Shown here one piece after another: positions 1 through 8,257 of a stretch of DNA of 40,233 nucleotides; the stretch's first letter is position 1, and every line of letters starts with the position of its first letter. Below the pieces are notes generated by a model. The model ran no database searches. It was not told where the DNA came from and saw only the letters and a list, made by a program, of their open reading frames with translations. Where the stretch lies: positions 1 to 40,233 of the forward strand of contig CABUTO010000021.1 in the NCBI GenBank assembly GCA_902494535.1. Direction: 5' to 3'. The stretch comes from an uncultured Collinsella sp. (GTDB lineage: Bacteria; Actinomycetota; Coriobacteriia; Coriobacteriales; Coriobacteriaceae). A program made the translations under genes and the position numbers.

Positions 1-31
1 AGGTCGCCGCGGACGGGCTGATATAGGGAGA

Positions 32-63
32 GGGCCTGACCCCATATCGTTGGGGCCAGGCCC
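32..63 (+). terminator. Hairpin resembling a rho-independent terminator
   Basis: A 12-bp stem with one mismatch (32-43 with 52-63) and an 8-nt loop is followed by GATTTT. The T-run is on the plus strand, so it would end a plus-strand transcript entering from outside the window. The right arm carries GGCCAGGC, also present in the hairpin at 36110-36142, so it may instead be a dispersed repeat. Confidence 0.45.
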
Positions 64-132
64 GATTTTGCCTCTTGACAATGTCCTGCTCATATTAAAA
101 GGAACGTCCCCAAGTGCCGACTCAGCCCCACC

Positions 133-597
133 TTAGAAGTGGCGGCGGATGGCGTCGACCATGCCCTGGGGCGTGGTCTGGCCGAGCACGTCGGCTGCGG
201 CATCGGCGTCCATAAAGATGTTCATGAGCGCCTGCAGGGCCTCGACCTGGCCGCCCGGCTCGGCAATACCCAGATTGATGACGATCTGCACCGGCACCGG
301 AGCGTCCATGCCAGCCATAGCGTTAAATGTCACGGACGCGGCGGGCTTCACCACCGCGATATAGGGCTTGGCCACAAACCCCGGATCGGTATGCGGAATG
401 GCAATGTTTGCCGCCGGCATGGCAAGACCCGTGGGATAGGCATCCTCGCGCGTGCGAACGGCGCCGAGCCAACCGGACGCAATGTAGCCACGTGGTGCAA
501 GCTCGCCCTCGAGCCGCGCAAACACCTCATCCGGCGTCGCACACTCCCAATCAAAAAACACCAACTCAGGCGTAAACAGCGCTTCGTTATCCGCCAT
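133..597 (-). CDS. PTS sugar transporter subunit IIA (fructose/galactitol-type EIIA)
   Basis: This is a free-standing 154-residue EIIA domain of the PTS_EIIA_2 type. Such proteins take phosphate from HPr on a histidine and pass it to a cognate EIIB. The phospho-acceptor is probably His69 in the motif NIAIPHTDP, and the surrounding fold pattern (PTGLAMPAANIAIPHTD) is typical of GatA- or FruA-type IIA domains. The start is supported by an AGAGG seven bases upstream of the ATG. No IIB or IIC gene lies next to it in the window; they could lie to the left. The substrate cannot be told from the sequence. A nitrogen-PTS-like regulatory role is possible but less likely. It sits downstream of purN but is separated from it by a strong terminator, so it probably has its own promoter in 600-680. 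Confidence 0.85.
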   Translation of the reverse strand: MADNEALFTPELVFFDWECATPDEVFARLEGELAPRGYIASGWLGAVRTREDAYPTGLAMPAANIAIPHTDPGFVAKPYIAVVKPAASVTFNAMAGMDAPVPVQIVINLGIAEPGGQVEALQALMNIFMDADAAADVLGQTTPQGMVDAIRRHF

Positions 598-683
598 GCG
601 CTCACCTCTCTCACCTAGTCACCTGCGACGTTCTTGAATGACCAGTCGTTAAAGACCGTTCCCGATGACTACCCAAAACAAAA

Positions 684-717
684 GGTGGCCACGCGCGCCT
701 TGGCGCCAATGACCACC
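684..717 (-). terminator. Rho-independent terminator of purM-purN
   Basis: On the minus strand a GGTGG/CCACC-based stem with GC-rich interior is followed directly by TTTTGTTTT (complement of 674-683). It lies 33 bases past the purN stop and ends the purMN transcript. Confidence 0.75.
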
Positions 718-749
718 CTGACTACTCGGCTAAATTGTACTGTGCGCCG

Positions 750-1451
750 CTAGCCGCGAGGCGCGTCAATTGCAACCTTGCCGCTCTCCAGCACGTGGAC
801 GCGGCCGTCGGCGAGCATCTGCACGACCTCGGGATACAGCACGTGCTCAATCGCGTGGATGTGCTCCTCGAGCGTGTCGACGTCCCAGCCCTCCTCAACA
901 GCCAGCGCGCGCTGGGCGATGATGGGGCCGTTGTCGTAGATCTCGTTGGCAAAGTGCACGGTCACACCGGTTACCTTGACGCCGCGCGCAAAGGCATCGT
1001 CGATCGCATGCGCGCCGGTAAAGCTCGGCAGCAGTGCCGGATGCAAGTTGACCACGCGGTTGGGAAACGCCGCCAGCAGCGGCGTGTGCACCATGCGCAT
1101 GTAACCGGCCATGACCACATATTCGCAGCCGCGCTCGAGCAGCTCGTGCGCGATGATCTCGTCGGCGGCGATGGGGTCGGCATAGACATCCTTGGACAGC
1201 GTGAGCGTCTGGATGCCCGCGCGCTCAGCGCGCTGCAAACCCTTAGCCGAAGGACGGCTCGACACCACAAGCTCAATCGAAGCGTTGAGCTTGCCGGCGG
1301 CGATCAGATCGATCAGCGCCTGCAGGTTGGTACCCGAACCGCTGATGAGCACACCGATCTTGAGCGGCTCGGCCGTATCGGTGCCGGTCGGACGGGTGTA
1401 GGGCACAAAGCCCAGGCTCGCGGCAGCAGCCATCTGCTCGTTAGCGCTCAT
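750..1451 (-). CDS. purN: Phosphoribosylglycinamide formyltransferase
   Basis: PurN transfers the formyl group of 10-formyltetrahydrofolate to GAR, giving FGAR, step 3 of purine synthesis. The 233-residue protein has the N-terminal phosphate-binding motif SGSGTN (37-42), the folate-site motif NLHPALLPSF with Asn135 and His137, and the third catalytic residue Asp173 in YDNGP. These three match the Asn-His-Asp set of the E. coli enzyme. About 30 residues precede the usual start of the fold, so a shorter form from Met7 is possible. Its ATG overlaps the purM stop by 11 bases, so the two are translationally coupled and made from one transcript. Confidence 0.96.
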   Translation of the reverse strand: MSANEQMAAAASLGFVPYTRPTGTDTAEPLKIGVLISGSGTNLQALIDLIAAGKLNASIELVVSSRPSAKGLQRAERAGIQTLTLSKDVYADPIAADEIIAHELLERGCEYVVMAGYMRMVHTPLLAAFPNRVVNLHPALLPSFTGAHAIDDAFARGVKVTGVTVHFANEIYDNGPIIAQRALAVEEGWDVDTLEEHIHAIEHVLYPEVVQMLADGRVHVLESGKVAIDAPRG

Positions 1452-2544
1452 CGGAGTACACGACCTTACCGGAGCCCTCGACGCACTCGCCCACGCGGAA
1501 CGGCTTCTCGCCCAGCGCGACCAGGGCCTCGGTCACGGCAGCCTCGTCCTCGGGGGCGACGATCAGGCACAGGCCGACGCCCATGTTGAAGGTCTTGCAT
1601 GCCTCGTTGGGCGCGAGCTCGGCCTGGCGCGACACGTAGGTGATGACGGGCGGAACATCCCAGCCCATCTCGGCGCCGTTGCGGGTGACCACGGCGTCGA
1701 CGTCGTCGGCCAGCGCGCGGTTGAGGTTCTCGGTAATGCCGCCGCCGGTGATATGGGCAATCGCGTGCACCGGAGCGCCACCGCGCAGCAGCTCAAGAAT
1801 CGGCTTCACATAAATGCGCGTGGGAGCCAGCAGAGCGTCGGCCAGCGAAGCACCGCCGAGCTCCTCGAGCGGACGACTCAGTTCCTCGGCCTTAGCAGCA
1901 GCCTCGGGCGTGCCCGGCTTGATGCCGTCGACACCGATAACCTTGCGCACGAGTGAGTATCCGTTGGAGTGCACACCGGTGGAGGGCAGGCCCAGGATCA
2001 CATCGCCGGGGCGAACGTTCGCGGGGTCGAGCATCTTGGGACGGTCGACGACGCCCACGGTAAAGCCAGCGAGGTCGTAATCGGCAGGGGCCATGACACC
2101 CGGGTGCTCGGCCATCTCGCCGCCCACGAGCGCGCAGCCCGCGAGCTTGCAGCCGTCGGCCACGCCCTTGATGATCTTTGCCATGTGCTCGGCCTCAATG
2201 TGACCGATGGCAACGTAATCCAGGAAGAACAGCGGCTCGGCGCCCGAAGCCAAAATGTCATTGACGCACATGGCGACCAGGTCCTGGCCCACCGTCTCGT
2301 GACGGTCCATGATCTGGGCGAGCACGAGCTTGGTGCCCACGCCGTCGGTGCCGCTAATCAGGATCGGGTCTTCCATATCCTTGAGCGCGGCGGCCGAGAA
2401 CAGGCCACCAAAGCCACCGATACCGCCGATGACCTCGGGACGGTTGGTGTCCTTAACCATTTGCTTAATAGCGTCGACGGCGCGGCCACCCTCGGCGGTA
2501 TCGACGCCGGCGTCCTCGTACGTCACATGCTTGCTGTCGCTCAT
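1441..2544 (-). CDS. purM: Phosphoribosylformylglycinamidine cyclo-ligase (AIR synthetase)
   Basis: PurM closes the imidazole ring, converting FGAM to AIR with ATP. The 367-residue product is slightly longer than the usual 340-350. It carries the glycine-rich GGIGGFGG stretch, the ATP/substrate motif SGTDGVGTK, the GCALVGGEMAEHPG segment and the C-terminal HITGGGI motif of the PurM/SelD superfamily. An AGGAAGG lies 5 bases before the ATG. It is the first gene of a two-gene unit with purN; purF lies upstream behind its own terminator. No riboswitch was recognised ahead of it. Confidence 0.97.
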   Translation of the reverse strand: MSDSKHVTYEDAGVDTAEGGRAVDAIKQMVKDTNRPEVIGGIGGFGGLFSAAALKDMEDPILISGTDGVGTKLVLAQIMDRHETVGQDLVAMCVNDILASGAEPLFFLDYVAIGHIEAEHMAKIIKGVADGCKLAGCALVGGEMAEHPGVMAPADYDLAGFTVGVVDRPKMLDPANVRPGDVILGLPSTGVHSNGYSLVRKVIGVDGIKPGTPEAAAKAEELSRPLEELGGASLADALLAPTRIYVKPILELLRGGAPVHAIAHITGGGITENLNRALADDVDAVVTRNGAEMGWDVPPVITYVSRQAELAPNEACKTFNMGVGLCLIVAPEDEAAVTEALVALGEKPFRVGECVEGSGKVVYSDER

Positions 2545-2671
2545 CTGAGCCTTCCTCTCCCACTACCGTGGCGCCGCACGGGCGCCAAACGGTGCTCATA
2601 GTTGCGTTCATTTCGGCGCACGCCATAACAGCACGCGCCGTCATATCAACAAAACAGCAGGTAAAACCTAC

Positions 2672-2702
2672 CAAAATAAACCTGTCCCTACATGGCAGGT
2701 TT
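2672..2702 (-). terminator. Rho-independent terminator of purF
   Basis: Arms AAACCTG-T-CC (2678-2687) and GGCAGGTTT (2694-2702) form a hairpin with a short loop. On the minus strand it is followed by ATTTTGG. It starts at the purF stop codon, separating purF from purM. Confidence 0.75.
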
Positions 2703-4372
2703 TAGGCCTCACCGTGCTCCTCTTCCCAGCTGCGGTCGTCGTATTTCTCGACCACGGCGTCATCGTCAAAGTGCAGCGGCTTGTCCAGGTTGCGGGGCTT
2801 AAAGCCCTCCATGAACTTGTCGCGGCCAAAGCTCTCGGGAATCGCCACGGGGTAGCGTCCAGTAAAGCACGCATCGCAGTAGCCGCCCTTGGGCATGACC
2901 TTCAGCAGGCCCTCGACCGAAAGGAAGGCCAGCGAATCGGCGCCGATATACTCGCAGATCTCATCGACCGTCTTGTTGGCACTGATGAGCTGCGACTGCA
3001 CGTCGGTATCGATGCCGTAGAAGCACGGCCAGATGACCTCGGGCGAGTTGATGCGAATGTGAATCTCCTTGGCGCCGGCGTTGCGCAGCATCTTGACGAG
3101 CTGCACCATGGTGGTGCCGCGGACGATGGAGTCGTCGATGACGACCAGGCGCTTGCCCTCGATGTTGTCGCGCAGCGGGTTGAGCTTCATGCGCACGCCC
3201 ATGGCGCGCAGCTCCTGCGTGGGCTCGATAAACGTACGGCCCACGTAGCGGTTCTTGATAAGGCCCTCGCCAAAGGGAATACCGCTCTCGTGCGAATACC
3301 CCTCCGCGGGCGGCAGGCCGGAGTCGGGCACGCCGATGACCAGGTCGGCCTCGACGGGCTCCTCGTGTGCCAGCTGACGACCCATGTCATAACGGCAGGC
3401 ATAGACGCTCTTGCCGTTCATGATGGAGTCGGGACGGGCGAAGTAGACCTGCTCAAAGATGCAGTTTGCGGGCTCTTCGGCTGCAGGCACGCCCTGCTCG
3501 GATACCAGACCCTCGGCGCTGATGCGCAAGATCTCGCCGGGGCGGACGTCACGGACGTACTCGGCACCCACGATGTCGAGTGCGCAGGTCTCGGAAGCAA
3601 CGACCCAGCCGCCGGCGCGCGTGACACGGACGGCGGAGTCGACCGTCGCGGCGCCGTCCTGCGACGGCAGCTGCGAAACGGATGCGGCATCGGCCTGGTC
3701 CAGGCCCTCGTCCACGAGCTTGCCCAGCACCAGCGGGCGAATGCCGTGCGGATCGCGGAATGCGTAGAGTGCCTGCTCGTTGATAAGCGTCATGGCGTAG
3801 CCGCCGCGCACGAGCTCCATGGTCTTGCGAATGCCCTCGCGCAGATGGCCTGTACGCTGAGTAAAGTAGCCGATGAGTTTGGTCGCGACCTCGGAATCCG
3901 AGTTGGAGAGGAACGGCACGCCCAGCTCGATCAGCTGGCGGCGCAGCTCGTCGGTGTTGACGAGGGTGCCGTTGTGCGCGAGCGCGATAATGACGCTATT
4001 GATGGTAGAGAGGTGCGGCTGAGAGGCTTCCCAGCTCTTGGCGCCGGCGGTGCCGTAGCGCACATGACCCACGGCCAGCTGACCGGAGAGCGTCGACAAG
4101 TCGGCATTGGAGAACACGCGGTCGAGCAGGCCTAGATCCTTGCGGACCATAACCGTACCGCCGTCACCAACAGCGATTCCCGCCGATTCTTGGCCACGGT
4201 GCTGCAGTGCACGCAGGCCAAAGTACGTCAGTCGAGCCACGTCGCGATCGGGCGCCCAGACACCAAAAACGCCGCATTCCTCATGCAGCTGGTCAGAGTC
4301 CGGATCATACGTCGACATGGCATTCACCTGTCCCGCGGCACGCTCGGCCGCGCGGATGGTTTCTTGAGACAT
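2702..4372 (-). CDS. purF: Amidophosphoribosyltransferase (glutamine PRPP amidotransferase)
   Basis: PurF makes phosphoribosylamine from PRPP and glutamine, the committed step of purine synthesis. The 556-residue protein begins with a 32-residue segment ending in EE before Cys33 (CGVFG), the N-terminal nucleophile of the class II glutaminase. This implies a cleaved propeptide, as in the Bacillus-type enzyme. The phosphoribosyltransferase half has the PRPP loop VVIDDSIVRGTT. Cysteines in NCIFEQ, PCFYG and CDAC match the four ligands of the 4Fe-4S cluster of B. subtilis PurF, so an Fe-S, oxygen-sensitive enzyme is expected. GAGGGG five bases before the ATG supports this start; Met19 is an alternative. 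It forms a single-gene transcript. Confidence 0.97.
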   Translation of the reverse strand: MSQETIRAAERAAGQVNAMSTYDPDSDQLHEECGVFGVWAPDRDVARLTYFGLRALQHRGQESAGIAVGDGGTVMVRKDLGLLDRVFSNADLSTLSGQLAVGHVRYGTAGAKSWEASQPHLSTINSVIIALAHNGTLVNTDELRRQLIELGVPFLSNSDSEVATKLIGYFTQRTGHLREGIRKTMELVRGGYAMTLINEQALYAFRDPHGIRPLVLGKLVDEGLDQADAASVSQLPSQDGAATVDSAVRVTRAGGWVVASETCALDIVGAEYVRDVRPGEILRISAEGLVSEQGVPAAEEPANCIFEQVYFARPDSIMNGKSVYACRYDMGRQLAHEEPVEADLVIGVPDSGLPPAEGYSHESGIPFGEGLIKNRYVGRTFIEPTQELRAMGVRMKLNPLRDNIEGKRLVVIDDSIVRGTTMVQLVKMLRNAGAKEIHIRINSPEVIWPCFYGIDTDVQSQLISANKTVDEICEYIGADSLAFLSVEGLLKVMPKGGYCDACFTGRYPVAIPESFGRDKFMEGFKPRNLDKPLHFDDDAVVEKYDDRSWEEEHGEA

Positions 4373-4668
4373 GGCATCCCCTCAGAGCCTCGTATTTTGG
4401 CGTTACCCGCCTTATTATACGCACGGCGCGACGCGCTCCCCCGCGCATGAGCAGCGCTTTTTAAAAGCCCACCGAGCTTATTATCCGTTTTGCGACCAAA
4501 CATTTTATTGGGTAGTCCACTCTCAGGGGCAACGGCCTCGAAGACTTCCCGTGCGCCGTGTCTCGCCCGCGCTAGGGGCTACATTGTTGCAATTGGGACG
4601 TTCGTCCTGTCTTTTGGCAGGTCGGCGGCGTATCCTTGTAATCTAGGACAAAGCGAGAAAGGTTCTGT

Positions 4669-5898
4669 ATGGATCGAAACGGACTCGACCCCAGCGTCCC
4701 CAGCGCCACGGAGGTCAAGAAGATTCCCCTCATCATTAAGGTGTACGCCGTCCTGTGCATCCTGTCCGGCGTGGGCACACTCCCGTCGGTCGCCGCCTTT
4801 ATGTGGCAGGTCATCACCGCGCTCATTAACGGCAACGCCGCCGCCAAGCTCGGCGACAATATGCTGGTCTCGGTTGGACTCATCGTCGCCGGCATCATGC
4901 TCTCTGCGGCAAGTGCCGTCATCCTGATCATCTTTGGCCTGGATCTTATCAAAAACCAGCGCCGCAACGCCGCCCGCCTGTCCTATATCCTTATTGCATT
5001 CACCGTCGTCGAGCTTTTGGTCGACGTGATGCTCCAGGGCATCGGGCTCTTCTTGCTTCGTCCCGCTATTCAGCTCGGTATCCTCATCGCGCTTTCAGCC
5101 ACCGTCGATCCTACGCTTCGCCAGGAGCGCGAACTGCAGCGCCGCCTGCAGGAGATGCTCGACCGCGATGCCGCCGCCGAGGGCATGCTCGGCCGCGACG
5201 AAACCGGCGAGGGCTACATCAAGCTCAACTACTTCAACCTGTTCTGGGTATTCCTCGTCTGCTGCGTGCTCGGCCTGATCGCCGAGGACATCTGGCACAT
5301 GACGGTCGACGACCCAGGCGTCTACCAGGACCGCGCCGGCATGCTGTTTGGTCCCTTCAGCCCCATCTATGGCTTTGGTGCCGTACTCATGACCATGGTG
5401 CTCAACCGCTTCTATAAAAAGAACCCCATCATCATTTTCCTGGTAAGTGCTGTGCTCGGCGCGAGCTTTGAGGTGTTCGTGGGCTGGTTTATGCAGACCT
5501 CATTTGGCGTGGTCTCGTGGAGCTACTCGCACATGAAGCTGTTCGGCATGCCCGACCCACTCGCCGTCCTTACGGGCGGACGCACCTGCACGGGCTTTGC
5601 CTGCCTGTGGGGCCTGGGTGGCCTTATCTGGATCAAGCTGCTGCTGCCGAGGCTGCTCAAGCTCATCAACATGATTCCGTGGAAGAGTCGCTACTCGGCT
5701 ACCGCCATCTTTACCGTCATTATGCTGGTCGACGGCGTCATGACGCTGCAGTCGCTCGACTACTGGTACCAGCGCGTCAACGGCACGGAGCCGGATATTC
5801 CCGTCGCGCAGTTCTACGGCAAATATTTTGATAACGACTACATGGAAAACCGCTTCCAGAGCATGACCATGAGCCCCAAGGATGCGACGCGCGTGTAG
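4669..5898 (+). CDS. Membrane protein of the CmpB-like putative ABC-transporter type IV family
   Basis: This is a 409-residue multi-pass membrane protein. Its N-terminal 150 residues hold about four hydrophobic segments. A short basic/acidic linker follows (around 145-180), then a C-terminal region with the pattern of the ABC_trans_CmpB family (PF06541): LFGPFSPIYGFGAV, then FEVFVGWFMQ and several more membrane helices. The family is common in Firmicutes and Actinobacteria and has no firmly established function despite its name. No ATPase is next to it. AAAGG six bases before the ATG fixes the start. It is the only plus-strand gene in the first 34 kb, stands between the divergent purF and the convergent moaE-like gene, and has its own bidirectional terminator. 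Confidence 0.8.
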   Translation: MDRNGLDPSVPSATEVKKIPLIIKVYAVLCILSGVGTLPSVAAFMWQVITALINGNAAAKLGDNMLVSVGLIVAGIMLSAASAVILIIFGLDLIKNQRRNAARLSYILIAFTVVELLVDVMLQGIGLFLLRPAIQLGILIALSATVDPTLRQERELQRRLQEMLDRDAAAEGMLGRDETGEGYIKLNYFNLFWVFLVCCVLGLIAEDIWHMTVDDPGVYQDRAGMLFGPFSPIYGFGAVLMTMVLNRFYKKNPIIIFLVSAVLGASFEVFVGWFMQTSFGVVSWSYSHMKLFGMPDPLAVLTGGRTCTGFACLWGLGGLIWIKLLLPRLLKLINMIPWKSRYSATAIFTVIMLVDGVMTLQSLDYWYQRVNGTEPDIPVAQFYGKYFDNDYMENRFQSMTMSPKDATRV

Positions 5899-5932
5899 CG
5901 CCACGCAATGCCGAGATTTTTCCAACGCACAG

Positions 5933-5975
5933 AAAAGCCCGCTGGCAGACTGATTAAACTGCCAGCGGGCTTTTT
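5933..5975. terminator. Bidirectional rho-independent terminator
   Basis: A perfect 16-bp stem (5933-5948 with 5959-5974) with a 10-nt loop has A4 on the left and T5 on the right. It lies between converging genes and should stop both. Confidence 0.92.
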
Positions 5976-5998
5976 GTTGGCGAGTGCCGCTGCCGGCC

Positions 5999-6415
5999 TT
6001 ACGCCTCGCGCTCGACCTCGCTCACACACTCATTTTTGATGGTACCGACGAGCGCCTGTAGCGCATCGACCACATGCGGGCGAATGTCTCCGCCAATGAG
6101 TACGAGCATGATGTCGTCGCCCACGGTAAGCTCGCCACTCGCCAGCCACACGCGCACATAGCCGATACCCGGCATCGCGCGCGTTGCCTCGATAGCGGCC
6201 TGTACCTTTTCGGCATCGAAGCCAAACACCATGCCGCCCACCTTATGCCCAGGCGCCACACCATCTGTCTCGACCCCACGCACCTCGGCCTTGGGCGTCG
6301 CACGCACCACGCCGTTGTGTGTCAGGTACATCCCACAATCAGCCGCCGAAACATCGGCCTTGGCTTCGCGCAGCCAAGCATCAACCGAAGGCATCGATTT
6401 GCCGCTTTCAAGCAT
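5999..6415 (-). CDS. MoaE-like protein (molybdopterin synthase large subunit family)
   Basis: The 138-residue product resembles MoaE in its strand-helix pattern: THNGVVR near the N-terminus, a central helix (DAEKVQAAIEATR), YVRVWLASGELTVGDD and the IGGDIRPHVVDAL helix. MoaE with MoaD adds the dithiolene sulfurs of molybdopterin. In E. coli MoaE two lysines in an LKTRAPFWKRE segment are catalytic. Here the corresponding segment is TIKNECVSEVE, so the first lysine may be kept but the WK motif is absent. No moaD or other moa gene is in the window, so a true synthase role is uncertain. Two ATGs are adjacent; the second (6415) is five bases from AGGAG and is preferred to 6418. It is the last gene of the purE-srtB-moaE-like unit. 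Confidence 0.65.
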   Translation of the reverse strand: MLESGKSMPSVDAWLREAKADVSAADCGMYLTHNGVVRATPKAEVRGVETDGVAPGHKVGGMVFGFDAEKVQAAIEATRAMPGIGYVRVWLASGELTVGDDIMLVLIGGDIRPHVVDALQALVGTIKNECVSEVEREA

Positions 6416-6468
6416 CATTTCTCCTTTTGATTTCCAGGGTAGTCTTTTTGGGACGGGGCCCGGACACT

Positions 6469-7467
6469 TTATTCCTCGACCGGCGTGAGCACCATGACGG
6501 CGCGCGTATTGCTAAATGACAGCGAACGGCAGGTCACAAGCGTTACGACCTTGGTTGCCGAAGCGGCACGATCGGTGGCATCGCTCGCCACGGCAGAGGC
6601 ACCGTCGAGCATCTCGGACAGATAATTCTTCAGTCCGTCATCGCCCTCAAAGTTGGGCGTGCGCGCCTTGGCATACGTGTCCTCGACCACCTTGGTCGCC
6701 AGCGGGCGCAACTTATACGTCGCATCGCGCGTGATGTAGTACACGTATTCCATGCTGTCGAACGTCGCTTGATCGGTCGTATCCGAAATCACGTTGAACA
6801 TCGAACCGTCGTTCATATGATGACCGTAAATCGTGGTCTGCTGATCCACCATGCCCGGCGCGGTGTCGTCGCTATCCAAGAAGATGGCTCCCGAGGCATT
6901 GGCGGTGCCGTCGAACAGCGTGTTGAGGTACTTGGAATTGTTGTTGGTCTGCACCACGGGGTAGTTGATGTTAGTGCCGGGCGCGTAAATCCAACCCACA
7001 ACCTCGGGATTTGTCTGGGCAAGCGCGTTGAAGTCGATAATCGGCACGCCGCTGGCGTCCTTGTCACTCACATATTGCTTTTCGATCTTTTGATACGACT
7101 CGCTCGCCTGCTTGTAGCCAATCTGCGCGTTGATAAAGATGGCGGCAGCGGCAACGATCAGGCCGATGCCGATGATGATGAGCAGAATGGGAATGACGGA
7201 GCGGCGCTTTTTGCGCGGCGGCTCGGTATAGCTCGATGGCGCGGTATGCGCCGAAGAGCGAGGTGACTTCTTGGCCGTACTGTATGACGAAGGGCGATAT
7301 GCAGCCGGCGTATCCTGACGGCGATGCTTCGCCGGCGTCACGGGACGCGGCGCGCGCGGCTGCTGAGGAGAGGATGTCCGACCCTGCTGCGGCGCGCGGG
7401 CTGCTCCCGACTTGGCTGGATCGGGAATCCGAGAAGCCGAAAAACGCTTTCCCTGATAGTCGGACAT
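6469..7467 (-). CDS. srtB: Class B sortase
   Basis: Sortases are membrane-bound cysteine transpeptidases that attach surface proteins to peptidoglycan or assemble pili. The 332-residue protein has a basic, Pro/Ser-rich cytoplasmic N-terminus of about 88 residues, one membrane segment (90-113) and a class B sortase domain. The catalytic triad is visible: His216 in TIYGHHM, Cys313 in TLVTC and Arg322 in NTR. The helix before the cysteine (DGLKNYLSEMLDG) is typical of class B. AAGGAG four bases before the ATG supports the start. It sits 36 bases after purE. Two proteins with LPXTG-like signals (IPNTG, LASTG) lie within 11 kb, but class B enzymes usually act on NPXTG-type motifs or pilins, so a substrate link is not shown. 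The long N-terminal cytoplasmic extension is unusual. Confidence 0.9.
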   Translation of the reverse strand: MSDYQGKRFSASRIPDPAKSGAARAPQQGRTSSPQQPRAPRPVTPAKHRRQDTPAAYRPSSYSTAKKSPRSSAHTAPSSYTEPPRKKRRSVIPILLIIIGIGLIVAAAAIFINAQIGYKQASESYQKIEKQYVSDKDASGVPIIDFNALAQTNPEVVGWIYAPGTNINYPVVQTNNNSKYLNTLFDGTANASGAIFLDSDDTAPGMVDQQTTIYGHHMNDGSMFNVISDTTDQATFDSMEYVYYITRDATYKLRPLATKVVEDTYAKARTPNFEGDDGLKNYLSEMLDGASAVASDATDRAASATKVVTLVTCRSLSFSNTRAVMVLTPVEE

Positions 7468-7503
7468 GGCTCTCCTTATGCTGCAAATGGACTGGCAGAG
7501 CGC

Positions 7504-7968
7504 TTAGGCGTCAGCCATCTCCTGTTTCATCTTCTCGATAACCTTGCGGTACTCGGGGTCGCAGGCGCCCAGGATCTGCGTGGCGTAAATGGCAGCGTTC
7601 TTGGCACCGTTGATGGCCACACAGGCAACGGGCACGCCCGAGGGCATCTGCACCATCGACAGCAGCGAGTCCATACCACCCAGATCGCTCGTCTTCATAG
7701 GCACGCCGATAACCGGCAGCGGCGTAAACGCAGCCACGACACCGCCCAGGTGAGCAGCCTTGCCGGCGGCAGCGATAATCACCTTGATGCCGCGGTCGGC
7801 AGCAGTCGAGGCCCACTCGTGGACCTTTGCCGGCGTGCGATGCGCACTCGCGATCACGAGCTCGTAGGGCACACCCAGCGCCTCGAGCTCGGCGGTGCAA
7901 CCTTCCATAACGCCCAGATCGGACTTGGAGCCCATGATGATCCCGACAACCGGCTTCTGATCTGCCAT
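7504..7968 (-). CDS. purE: N5-carboxyaminoimidazole ribonucleotide mutase
   Basis: PurE moves the carboxyl group of N5-CAIR to make CAIR in purine synthesis. The 154-residue protein shows the class I signature: GIIMGSKSDL at the N-terminus, the catalytic His43 in SAHRTP, the AAAGKAAHLGG loop and PVIGVP. The start is set by AGGAGG nine bases before an ATG at 7968; a TTG six bases further upstream is in frame but too close to the ribosome site. No purK, which makes the N5-CAIR substrate, is nearby. Sortase and the MoaE-like gene follow on the same strand without an obvious terminator, so they may be co-transcribed. Confidence 0.96.
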   Translation of the reverse strand: MADQKPVVGIIMGSKSDLGVMEGCTAELEALGVPYELVIASAHRTPAKVHEWASTAADRGIKVIIAAAGKAAHLGGVVAAFTPLPVIGVPMKTSDLGGMDSLLSMVQMPSGVPVACVAINGAKNAAIYATQILGACDPEYRKVIEKMKQEMADA

Positions 7969-8061
7969 AAACAAAGACCTCCTGTTGAGAGCGGTGACGC
8001 GGCGAATCCGCGCCCCTTAACTACTGAGAGTAGTATAGCTGCTCCCGTCCCTGCGGTCTGT

Positions 8062-8153
8062 GGGTGCTCTGCGGCGGCCCGGTGTTTTCATCTTCACTCC
8101 GGTTGCTGCGCAAAGTCGTTCAGATGAAAACACCGGGCCGCCGCAGAGCACCC
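8062..8153. repeat. Long perfect palindrome with 32-bp arms
   Basis: The arms 8062-8093 and 8122-8153 are exact reverse complements over 32 bases. The loop is 28 nt (8094-8121). Read on the minus strand, the loop is GAACGACTTTGC...CCGGAGTGA, nearly the same as the loop of the palindrome at 18045-18134 although the arms differ. There is no T-run, so it is not a standard terminator. It lies between purE and the GH31 gene. Confidence 0.9.
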
Positions 8154-8204
8154 TCGACCTACCGGGGATTGCTATGACGTACGTTGGCTGAAATAAAAAA
8201 GCAA

Positions 8205-8234
8205 TGCCCGCCGTCCTTGGTGGAGCGGCGGGCA
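8205..8234 (-). terminator. Rho-independent terminator of the GH31 gene
   Basis: Stem TGCCCGCCG (8205-8213) with CGGCGGGCA (8226-8234). Downstream on the minus strand the complement of AAATAAAAAA (8191-8200) gives the T-run. It lies just past the GH31 stop at 8258. Confidence 0.85.
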
Positions 8235-8257
8235 CGTTTGCTTAGTTATCGCTGGGA

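Noticed and set aside
735..1589. Long plus-strand reading frame of 284 codons opposite purN/purM
   Set aside because: It is antisense to two certain genes; its His/Arg/Gly-rich composition is typical of the reverse frame of GC-rich DNA and it has no ribosome site.
7969..8061. Purine riboswitch ahead of purE, or ahead of purF at 4373-4668
   Set aside because: No conserved three-way-junction core or paired purine-aptamer loops could be found in either leader.
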